From Sphingobium sp. CCH11-B1 (GTDB taxonomy: Bacteria; Pseudomonadota; Alphaproteobacteria; Sphingomonadales; Sphingomonadaceae), in NCBI RefSeq assembly GCF_001556865.1, contig NZ_LSJY01000087.1:1-20763 (forward strand): DNA of 20,763 nucleotides, read 5' to 3'. Below the pieces are notes generated by a model. That model was not told the origin of the DNA and searched no databases. It saw nothing but the letters and a program-made list of their open reading frames with translations. Position 1 is the stretch's first letter. Each line of letters begins with the position of its first letter. A program made the translations under genes and the position numbers. Positions 14,997 through 20,763 of the stretch are shown one piece after another.

Positions 14997-16349
14997 TCAC
15001 TCCCTTTCCTTGACGTCGGGACCGCCGCCGCCGCCGTGGCTGTCGCCGGCCTTCATCGTGTGAGCGAGGACGGTCGCGCCGTGGGTCGCGGACTGGCGCT
15101 GCTTCATGGCCGAGGCCCATGCGGGCGGCGCGGAAGCCGGGGCTGCCGGCGATGCCGCGGGCGCGGGACTTCCCGATGCGGGAGCGACGCCCAGCCCGGC
15201 GCGGGCGCCTGTGCGGAAGTTGTCCTTCATGGATGCGCTCGCCTTGCCGGCCATCCGGCGCAGCGGCGAGAGCGCGGCATTGACGGCGCCGGTCGCCGCC
15301 GTCTGTCCGACAGCGGCCATGCCGCCCGCCACAGCGCCCGCGCCGCTCCTGCCGAGCGAGCCGACGCTGTAGGCGCCCGCCGCGCCGCCCGCCATGCGCG
15401 CGCCGCCTTGCGCGGCTGCCGCACCCATCCGCCCGGTCGCGCCTATGGTCGAGGCGGCAGCGCCGACGCCGAGCTTCGCGGCGGCGGCGCCACCGACCAG
15501 CGCGCCGCCCGCCGCCAGCACGGTGCCGGCCGCCGCGCCCGCGCCGAGCTGCGGCCCGCCCGAGACGATCCCGTTGGCGATGCCGGGGCCGAAGATCGAC
15601 AGGCCGAGCAGCGACAGCGCGCCGAGCGCGATCGCCAGAACCTGCCGCGCGTCGGGTTCGGGACCGACCGTCGCCGTGAACGTGCTGAACAGGGTCGTGC
15701 CGATCCCGGTGATGACCGCGAGCACCAGCACCTTGATCCCGCTGGAGACGATATGGCCGAGCACTTTTTCGGCCATGAACGCGGTGCGGTTCCAGAAGGC
15801 GAAGGGCAGCAGGACGAATCCGGCCAGCGTCACCAGCTTGAACTCGATCAGGGTGATGAATATCTGGATGGCGATAATGAAGAAGGCGAGGACGACGATC
15901 AGATAGGCGAGCAGCAGCACGGCGATGATCGCGAGATTGGCGAACACCGACCAGAGGCTGTTATAGGCCTCCATCGCGTCGATCAGTGGCTGCGCCGCAT
16001 CGAGACCCTTTGCAGCGATCGTGCCGGGCTTCATGAACTCCGCGAGGCTGAGGGCATCGCCACTCGCCTTGAGCCCCAGCCCCGCGAAGCTGTCGAACAG
16101 GATCGTCGCCAGTGTCTGGAAATTGCCGATGATGAAGGCGAAGGCGCCGATATAGAGGGTTTTCTTGACCAGCCGCTGGATCACGTCCTCATCGGCGCCC
16201 CAGGCCCAGAACAGCCCGGCGATGGTCACGTCGATCGCGATAAGGGTCGAGGACAGGAAGCCGACCTCGCCGCCGAGCAGGCCAAAGCCGCTGTCGATGT
16301 AGCTGGTGAAGGTGTCGAGGAAGGTATCGACGATCCCGGTGTCACTCAC
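14997..16349 (-). CDS. trbL: TrbL, polytopic type IV secretion membrane protein (VirB6-like)
   Basis: This 450-residue protein forms the inner-membrane part of the mating channel. The first 290 residues contain several hydrophobic segments (for example FLSSTLIAIDVTIAGLFWAW, FANLAIIAVLLLAYLIVVLA and FEFKL-VTLAGFVLLPFAFWN) and the conserved N-terminal IVDTFLDTFTSYIDSGFGLL. After that comes a long Ala/Gly/Pro/Ser-rich tail, presumably disordered and cytoplasmic, a feature of many TrbL proteins. The start is GTG, chosen because it overlaps the TrbK-like stop by 4 bases (GTGA). A glycine run and charged end (KERE) close the protein. Confidence 0.94.
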   Translation of the reverse strand: MSDTGIVDTFLDTFTSYIDSGFGLLGGEVGFLSSTLIAIDVTIAGLFWAWGADEDVIQRLVKKTLYIGAFAFIIGNFQTLATILFDSFAGLGLKASGDALSLAEFMKPGTIAAKGLDAAQPLIDAMEAYNSLWSVFANLAIIAVLLLAYLIVVLAFFIIAIQIFITLIEFKLVTLAGFVLLPFAFWNRTAFMAEKVLGHIVSSGIKVLVLAVITGIGTTLFSTFTATVGPEPDARQVLAIALGALSLLGLSIFGPGIANGIVSGGPQLGAGAAAGTVLAAGGALVGGAAAAKLGVGAAASTIGATGRMGAAAAQGGARMAGGAAGAYSVGSLGRSGAGAVAGGMAAVGQTAATGAVNAALSPLRRMAGKASASMKDNFRTGARAGLGVAPASGSPAPAASPAAPASAPPAWASAMKQRQSATHGATVLAHTMKAGDSHGGGGGPDVKERE

Positions 16350-16729
16350 GGCGCGGTGCTCCCGGCCTGATCGGCGGGGACAAAGGGGCCGGGAAGCTCC
16401 GGCCGGATCGCCTCGTCAGCCCGGCTGCCGTCGCTGTCATATGCGGCGGGAAGCGCAGGATGCTCGCCCGGCGCGGGCGCGTCGGCATCCTTGCCGAAGA
16501 AGCGGCGGCGCTTTTCCGCCCATGCCGCCTCGCAGCCGGAATCCGGCATGGTGAGCGTGGCGCAGCGTTCCAGTTCGCGCGCCAGCCGCTTCTCCTGCTC
16601 TCCTTCTTCAAGGACGGGCAGGACGGCTTCAAGCTGCGGTTCATGCGGTTCGCGCGAGCCCGCGAGCGCCACGGCCAGCATGATGCCGCCGAGCGCGGCG
16701 ACACCGGCGATCTTTGCATTGCGCGACAT
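16346..16729 (-). CDS. TrbK-like putative entry-exclusion protein (TrbK-alt)
   Basis: This 127-residue protein lies between trbJ and trbL, the slot held by trbK in related systems. It has an N-terminal membrane helix (about residues 6-23, KIAGVAALGGIMLAVALAG) without a lipobox, then a charged helical segment with Cys56 and Cys66 (ERCATLTMPDSGCEAAW) followed by RRRFFGK, and an acidic, Pro-rich tail. The two Cys in a short helical hairpin recall EexN/TrbK exclusion proteins that stop redundant mating. It starts 13 bases after trbJ with a GGAG site, and its end overlaps trbL. Confidence 0.82.
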   Translation of the reverse strand: MSRNAKIAGVAALGGIMLAVALAGSREPHEPQLEAVLPVLEEGEQEKRLARELERCATLTMPDSGCEAAWAEKRRRFFGKDADAPAPGEHPALPAAYDSDGSRADEAIRPELPGPFVPADQAGSTAP

Positions 16730-16742
16730 GCGGCTTCTCCTG

Positions 16743-17462
16743 TCAGTCGCGGCCGAAGAAGCGGCGGAAGCGTTCGCGCCCCTCCGCCTCGATCGCGGCC
16801 TGCCGCGCGGCGTCGAGCGACTGCGCCCGTCCCTGCGCCGCGACGGCGGCGGTGAGGTCGGCGAGCTGCTGCGATTGCAGGGCGAGAAGCTGGTTGCCCG
16901 CCTGCGCGGCCTGGAGCGCGCCGGTCGCCGACTGACTGGCCGAGACCAGGCTGTTCATCGTGGTGCGCGCGCCCTCGATATTACCGACGACGCCGGCCTG
17001 CACCTGCAAGGAGTCCTGGAACGCGCCGACGCTGTCCTCCCAGCGCGCGTTCGCATTGGCGATCATCTGGGCGTTGGTGCCGGTGAGCGCGGTGCCCTTG
17101 TAACGGTCGGTGAAGGCGCTCTGGATGTCCCGGACATCGTAGGCGATGCGCTGGGCCTGCCTAAGCAGCTGCTGCGTCTGCCGGACCTGCTGCTGGAGAA
17201 CGTCGACCGTCGAGAGCGGCAGCGAAGCGAGATTGCGCGCCTCGTTGATGAGGCTCGTCGCCTGCTGCTGAATTTGCTGAATCTGGTTGTTGATCTGCTG
17301 GAGCGACCGGGCGGCGGTCAGCACGTTTTGGGCGTAATTGGTCGGGTCATAGACGATCCCGCCGAACTGGGCGTGCGCGGGCGTCGCGGCGGTGGTGCCG
17401 ATCATGCCGGACGTGGCGATCGCGCCGGCCAGCATGGCGCGGCGCAGGATGGTGGCTTTCAT
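16743..17462 (-). CDS. trbJ: TrbJ, type IV secretion periplasmic protein (VirB5-like)
   Basis: This 239-residue protein has a signal peptide (ILRRAMLAGAIATSGMIG, cleavage after AHA at about residue 31). The mature part begins FGGIVYDPTNYAQNVLTAAR, the conserved TrbJ start, then forms Gln-rich helices (QQINNQIQQIQQQATSL, DVLQQQVRQTQQLLRQAQ) as in VirB5-class minor pilus proteins. The C terminus ends GRERFRRFFGRD. The ATG overlaps the trbE stop by 4 bases, which rules out a longer upstream frame. TrbJ is thought to act at the pilus tip and in mating-pair stabilisation. Confidence 0.93.
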   Translation of the reverse strand: MKATILRRAMLAGAIATSGMIGTTAATPAHAQFGGIVYDPTNYAQNVLTAARSLQQINNQIQQIQQQATSLINEARNLASLPLSTVDVLQQQVRQTQQLLRQAQRIAYDVRDIQSAFTDRYKGTALTGTNAQMIANANARWEDSVGAFQDSLQVQAGVVGNIEGARTTMNSLVSASQSATGALQAAQAGNQLLALQSQQLADLTAAVAAQGRAQSLDAARQAAIEAEGRERFRRFFGRD

Positions 17463-19948
17463 GGGATCATGTCCTTCAAGGCAAGGGGGAGCTGGCCGGT
17501 ATCTTCCCGGTTTCCGGCCAGCGGATCGGGTTGAGGTTCGGGAAGAAGCTCGACCGCCCAGGCGCAGCCGCGGTGACGCAGCCATTCGGCCGCGAAGGCA
17601 GGCGCGCCATGCGCCTCCACCAGCTCCGCGATCCGGCGCTGATCGGTCTTGGAAGAGGCGGCGGCGAAGGCCAGCGCGACCTCGCCAAGCCCCAGCTCGA
17701 ACAGGCGGTTGCCGCGCCTTGACTGGCAGTAATAATCGCGCTTCGGCGTCGCCCGGCTCAGGATTTCGATCTGGCGGGCGTTGAGCCCGAACCGCTCGTA
17801 GATCACCGCGATCTGCGGTTCGACCGCGCGTTCGTTCGGCAGGAATATCCGGGTCGGACAGCTCTCGACGATGGCGGGCGCGATCGTGCTGCCCTCGATC
17901 TGCGCGAGCGACTGGGTGGCGAAGATGACGCTGGCGTTCTTCTTACGCAGCGTCACCAGCCATTCCGAAAGCTGTTTGGCGAACGCGGGCGATCCCAGCG
18001 CCAGCCAGCCCTCGTCGATGACGATGAGCGTCGGGCTGCCGTCGAGCCGCCCCGCGATGCGGTGAAACAGGTAGGACAGGACGGCCGGGGCCGCGCCGCT
18101 TTCCATCAAGCCTTCGGTCTCGAACACCTGAACGGTGGCCTCGCCAAGCCGCTCGGTCTCGGCATCGAGCAGCCGGCCCCATGCTCCGCCCACGCACCAG
18201 GGCGCGAGCGCCTGCTTGAGCTGCTGGCTCTGGAGCAGGACGGCAAGGCCCGTCAGGGTCCGTTCCGCGATCGGCGCGGTGGCGAGCGAGGTCAGCGCCG
18301 ACCAGATATGCTCCTTGGCCTGCGGGTCGACGGTCACATTCTCGGATGCGAGGATCGCCGCCAGCCATTCGGCGGCCCAGGCGCGTTCGGCTGGGTCGTC
18401 AATATGGGCGAGCGGTTGGAGCTGCACGCCGTCCCCGGCCTCGTCGGCGAGCATCCCGCCGAGATCCTGCCAGTCGCCGCCCATACCGATCGCAGCCGCG
18501 CGGATGCTGCCGCCGAAATCGAAGGCGAAGACCTGCGCGTTCTCGTAGCGGCGAAATTGCATCGCCATCAGTGCAAGCAGCACCGACTTGCCGGAGCCGG
18601 TCGGCCCGACGATGAGGGTGTGCCCGACATCGCCGACATGAAGGGAAAACCGGAACGGGGTCGAGCCTTCGGTCTTGCCATAAAGCAAGGGGGGCGCACC
18701 GAAATGCTCGTCCCGTTCCGGCCCCGCCCATACTGCTGACAGGGGGATCAGGTGGGCGAGATTGATGGTGGAAATCGGAGGCTGGCGGACGTTGGCATAG
18801 GTGTGGCCGGGGAGGCTCCCAAGCCACGCCTCGATCGCGTTCATGCCCTCGGGGATCACGGTGAAGTCGCGACCCTGGATGACCTTTTCGACCAGCCGCA
18901 GCTTTTCAGCCGCAATGGCGGGATCGCGGTCCCACACCGTCACGCTGGCGGTGACATAGGCCATGCCGGCGTAGTCGGCGCCCAGCTCCTGCAAGGCAGT
19001 GTCGGCGTCGGCCGCCTTGTTCGAGGCATCGCTGTCGAGCAGCGTCGATGCCTCGTTGGTCATCACTTCCTTGAGGATCGCAGCAACGCTTTTGCGCTTG
19101 GCGAACCATTGGCGGCGGATGCGGGTCAGCAGCTTCGTCGCGTCGGTCTTGTCGAGCATGATCGCGCGGGTCGACCAGCGATACTCGAAGGCGAGCCGGT
19201 TCAGTTCGTCGAGCAGGCCGGGGAAGGTGACGCTCGGGAATCCCGTGATCGTCAGCGTGCGCAGATGATGGTCGCCGAGTTTCGGCTCCAGCCCGCCGGT
19301 CAGCGGCTCGTCGGCGAGCAGCGCGTCGAGATGCATCGGCGTTTCCGGCACGCGCACGCGCTGGCGCCGGGTCGAGATCGTGCTGTGCAGGTAAGTCAGC
19401 GTCTCGCCGTCATCGAGCCAGCAAACCTCGGGCACGAAGCCCTCGACCAGATTGAGCACCCGGTCGCTGCGATCGGTAAAGCTCTGGAGCAATTCCCACG
19501 GATCGACGCCCGTGCCGGAACGGCCTTCATAGAGCCAGGTTTCGGCGCGGGCGGCGTCCTCGGCCGGTGGCATCCAGAGGAGCGTCAGATAATAGTCGCT
19601 CTCGAAATGCGCGCCTTCTTCGCGAAACTGTTCGCGCCGCTCCATATCGACCAGCGCCGAGACCGGATCGGGAAAGTCCGATTCCGGATAGTCGAGCGCG
19701 GGCGTGCGCTGCGCTTCGACGAAGATTGCCCAGCCCGAGCCGAGACGGCGCAGCGCATTGTTGAGCCGCGCCGTGGTGGCGACCAGCTCGGCTGGCGTGG
19801 CGGAATCAAGGTCCGGTCCCCGAAAACGGGCGGTGCGCTGAAAGCTGCCGTCCTTGTTGAGAACGACGCTTGTCCCGACCAGCGCGGCCCAGGGCAGGAA
19901 GTCGGCGAGATGCGCGGCGCCGTTCCTGTATTCGCGCAAGCTCATCAT
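17459..19948 (-). CDS. trbE: TrbE, type IV secretion ATPase (VirB4-like)
   Basis: This 829-residue ATPase powers pilus assembly and transfer at the inner membrane. The N terminus (MMSLREYRNGAAHLADFLPW) and the CagE/TrbE/VirB domain (residues about 170-400, with LEPKLGDHHLRTLTITGFPS) are intact. The Walker A motif GPTGSGKS has its Lys at 454, and the Walker B motif LIVIDEG has Asp645 and Glu646. ATQSLAQIEGSTIAPAIVES and the CPTRIFLPN segment near the end are family features. I start at the ATG overlapping the trbD stop by 4 bases; the next codon is also ATG, and either is possible. A much longer open frame upstream only reads through trbD out of frame. Confidence 0.95.
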   Translation of the reverse strand: MMSLREYRNGAAHLADFLPWAALVGTSVVLNKDGSFQRTARFRGPDLDSATPAELVATTARLNNALRRLGSGWAIFVEAQRTPALDYPESDFPDPVSALVDMERREQFREEGAHFESDYYLTLLWMPPAEDAARAETWLYEGRSGTGVDPWELLQSFTDRSDRVLNLVEGFVPEVCWLDDGETLTYLHSTISTRRQRVRVPETPMHLDALLADEPLTGGLEPKLGDHHLRTLTITGFPSVTFPGLLDELNRLAFEYRWSTRAIMLDKTDATKLLTRIRRQWFAKRKSVAAILKEVMTNEASTLLDSDASNKAADADTALQELGADYAGMAYVTASVTVWDRDPAIAAEKLRLVEKVIQGRDFTVIPEGMNAIEAWLGSLPGHTYANVRQPPISTINLAHLIPLSAVWAGPERDEHFGAPPLLYGKTEGSTPFRFSLHVGDVGHTLIVGPTGSGKSVLLALMAMQFRRYENAQVFAFDFGGSIRAAAIGMGGDWQDLGGMLADEAGDGVQLQPLAHIDDPAERAWAAEWLAAILASENVTVDPQAKEHIWSALTSLATAPIAERTLTGLAVLLQSQQLKQALAPWCVGGAWGRLLDAETERLGEATVQVFETEGLMESGAAPAVLSYLFHRIAGRLDGSPTLIVIDEGWLALGSPAFAKQLSEWLVTLRKKNASVIFATQSLAQIEGSTIAPAIVESCPTRIFLPNERAVEPQIAVIYERFGLNARQIEILSRATPKRDYYCQSRRGNRLFELGLGEVALAFAAASSKTDQRRIAELVEAHGAPAFAAEWLRHRGCAWAVELLPEPQPDPLAGNREDTGQLPLALKDMIP

Positions 19949-20226
19949 GGCTGCATCCATGTCGGGTAGCGGAGGTGGCGGCGGGCCACGTCGACGAACT
20001 GGGGATCGCGCCGCGCGGCCCATACCGAGAGCGCATGGCCGATCGCCCATATCGCGAGGCCGGCGATCCAGAGGCGCAGGCCCAGCCCGATCGCGCCTGC
20101 CAGCGTCCCGTTGACGATGGCGAGCGAGCGCGGGGCGCCTCCGAGCAATATCGGCTCGGTCAGCGCCCGGTGGACCGGCGCGAAGTAGCCCGCGATGGGC
20201 TCGCCATGATCGGCCGCGCCGGTCAT
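19945..20226 (-). CDS. trbD: TrbD, type IV secretion inner-membrane protein (VirB3-like)
   Basis: This 93-residue protein shows the VirB3/TrbD pattern: GYFAPVHRALTEPILLGGAPR, then a paired hydrophobic segment (SLAIVNGTLAGAIGLGLRLW and IAGLAIWAIGHALSVW), then a conserved C-terminal RRDPQFVDVARRHLRYPTWM. The ARRDP..V.V..RHL ending is a hallmark of the family. It works with the TrbE ATPase in pilus biogenesis. Both ends overlap the neighbours by 4 bases (ATGA), which fixes the start at MTGAADHG. Confidence 0.92.
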   Translation of the reverse strand: MTGAADHGEPIAGYFAPVHRALTEPILLGGAPRSLAIVNGTLAGAIGLGLRLWIAGLAIWAIGHALSVWAARRDPQFVDVARRHLRYPTWMQP

Positions 20227-20591
20227 GCGACCATCGCTCCGCCACCGAAGGAAAAGAACGAGAGGAAGAAGCTCGACGCGGCGAACGCGATCGACAGACC
20301 GAACACGATCTGGATCATCCGCCGTGCCCCGCCCGACGTATCGCCGAAGGCCAGGGTCAGCCCGGTCACGATGATAATCATCACCGCGATGATCTTGGCG
20401 ACCGGCCCCTCGATGCTTTCGAGGATAGACTGGAGCGGCGCCTCCCACGGCATCGACGATCCGCCCGCATGGGCGGGCATCGCGTAGAGCAGCCCGGCCG
20501 CGGTGATGCCGATATGGCCGAGGCGGTCGAGCACGGTGCCGCCGAGCAGGCGGCCCTTCATGGTCCTGAGAGGCGTGGCGTCGTTGGTCAT
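20223..20591 (-). CDS. trbC: TrbC, conjugative pilin (VirB2-like)
   Basis: This 122-residue protein is the prepilin of the conjugative pilus. It has a long signal region ending in LLYAMPAHA (likely cleavage after Ala42), a mature start GGSSMPWEAPLQSILESIEG, and two hydrophobic helices (AKIIAVMIIIVTGLTLAFG and IQIVFGLSIAFAASSFFLSFF) separated by a short polar loop DTSGGARRM, as in TrbC/VirB2 pilins. In the RP4 family the pilin is circularised; no residue here settles that. It overlaps trbB and trbD by 4 bases each. Confidence 0.92.
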   Translation of the reverse strand: MTNDATPLRTMKGRLLGGTVLDRLGHIGITAAGLLYAMPAHAGGSSMPWEAPLQSILESIEGPVAKIIAVMIIIVTGLTLAFGDTSGGARRMIQIVFGLSIAFAASSFFLSFFSFGGGAMVA

Positions 20592-20763
20592 GGCAGGTCT
20601 CCGGTCTGGGGGGTGGTGAGCGGCGTGAGGCGGTAGTCGCCGGTCGCGGCGTCGAGCCCTTCGACGCGGGCCAGCTCGGCGAGGCGGCGGCCGTGCCCGT
20701 CGCGGACGAGCACGGCGATCAGGTCGATGGTCTCGGCCAGCAGCGCGCGCGGGACCGTGACGA
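20588..20763 (-). CDS. trbB: TrbB, type IV secretion ATPase (VirB11-like), C-terminal part only
   Basis: Only the last 57 codons lie in the window; the gene enters from the right edge. The translated end reads VTVPRALLAETIDLIAVLVR, followed by DGHGRRLAELARVEGLD and a short polar tail to the stop. This matches the C-terminal end of TrbB/VirB11 secretion ATPases, where an Arg-rich strand and VAEL/AELARV-type strand close the ATPase domain. The Walker motifs are outside the window. Its stop overlaps the trbC start by 4 bases, continuing the coupled operon. Confidence 0.85.
   Translation of the reverse strand, partial: VTVPRALLAETIDLIAVLVRDGHGRRLAELARVEGLDAATGDYRLTPLTTPQTGDLP

Noticed and set aside
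14970..16370. Rightward open frame (466 codons) opposite trbL
   Set aside because: Antisense to TrbL; Arg/Gly/Glu-rich shadow with no domain.
18752..19969. Rightward open frame (405 codons) opposite trbE
   Set aside because: Antisense to the conserved N-terminal half of TrbE.
1..20763. Search for IS elements, integrase, tRNA attachment site, CRISPR array or origin
   Set aside because: No transposase or integrase protein, no repeat array and no tRNA-like sequence was seen by eye.

Overview
The window reads as a stretch of a conjugative element (an integrative conjugative element or plasmid) from a GC-rich alphaproteobacterium, most likely a sphingomonad. The reasons are the gene set, the high G+C with strongly GC-biased codons, and protein sequences that look like sphingomonad versions from memory (no search was run). 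It has two functional blocks: a heavy-metal resistance block (about 1-10.43 kb) and a type IV secretion/mating-pair block of the Trb class (about 10.5-20.76 kb).

Metal block. The leftward arm, read from 8.1 kb down to the left edge, encodes an MFS exporter with a His-rich tail, a small one-helix protein, the outer-membrane (CzcC-like), membrane-fusion (CzcB-like) and RND pump (CzcA-like) parts of a tripartite divalent-cation efflux system, a DUF190 PII-like protein, and a truncated SRPBCC-domain remnant. Most junctions overlap by 4 bases (ATGA), so this is one translationally coupled operon. The rightward arm, from 8.29 kb, encodes a CsoR/RcnR-family metal-sensing repressor, a His-rich lipoprotein, a HupE/UreJ-like membrane protein and a membrane-anchored protein with a possible GOLD-like domain. 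In the divergent gap lies an 18-base G/C-tract palindrome directly after a recognisable promoter for the efflux operon, which is the arrangement expected of a CsoR-family operator. The CzcA-like pump carries the Asp/Asp/Glu triad of the divalent-cation (Zn/Co/Cd/Ni) class rather than the Cu(I)/Ag(I) class. The exact metal is not settled by sequence; nickel/cobalt is the likeliest reading.

Conjugation block. A LysR-type regulator and a small membrane protein run rightward. Facing them, and running leftward, is an almost complete trb operon in transcription order: trbB (partial, entering at the right edge), trbC, trbD, trbE, trbJ, trbK-like, trbL, trbF, trbG, trbI and a DUF2274 gene. This order, with a LysR-type gene nearby and a metal cargo next to it, resembles Tn4371-like ICEs. 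Integrase, relaxase, coupling protein and origin of transfer are not in the window. The small rightward gene at 11.5 kb shares an exact C-x9-C spacing and an FFG ending with the TrbK-like gene, suggesting a second exclusion-type protein. A perfect 13-bp inverted repeat at 10.47 kb marks the boundary between cargo and conjugation block.

No tRNA, rRNA, CRISPR array, insertion sequence, integrase or replication origin was seen. No gene-free stretch exceeds 300 bases.
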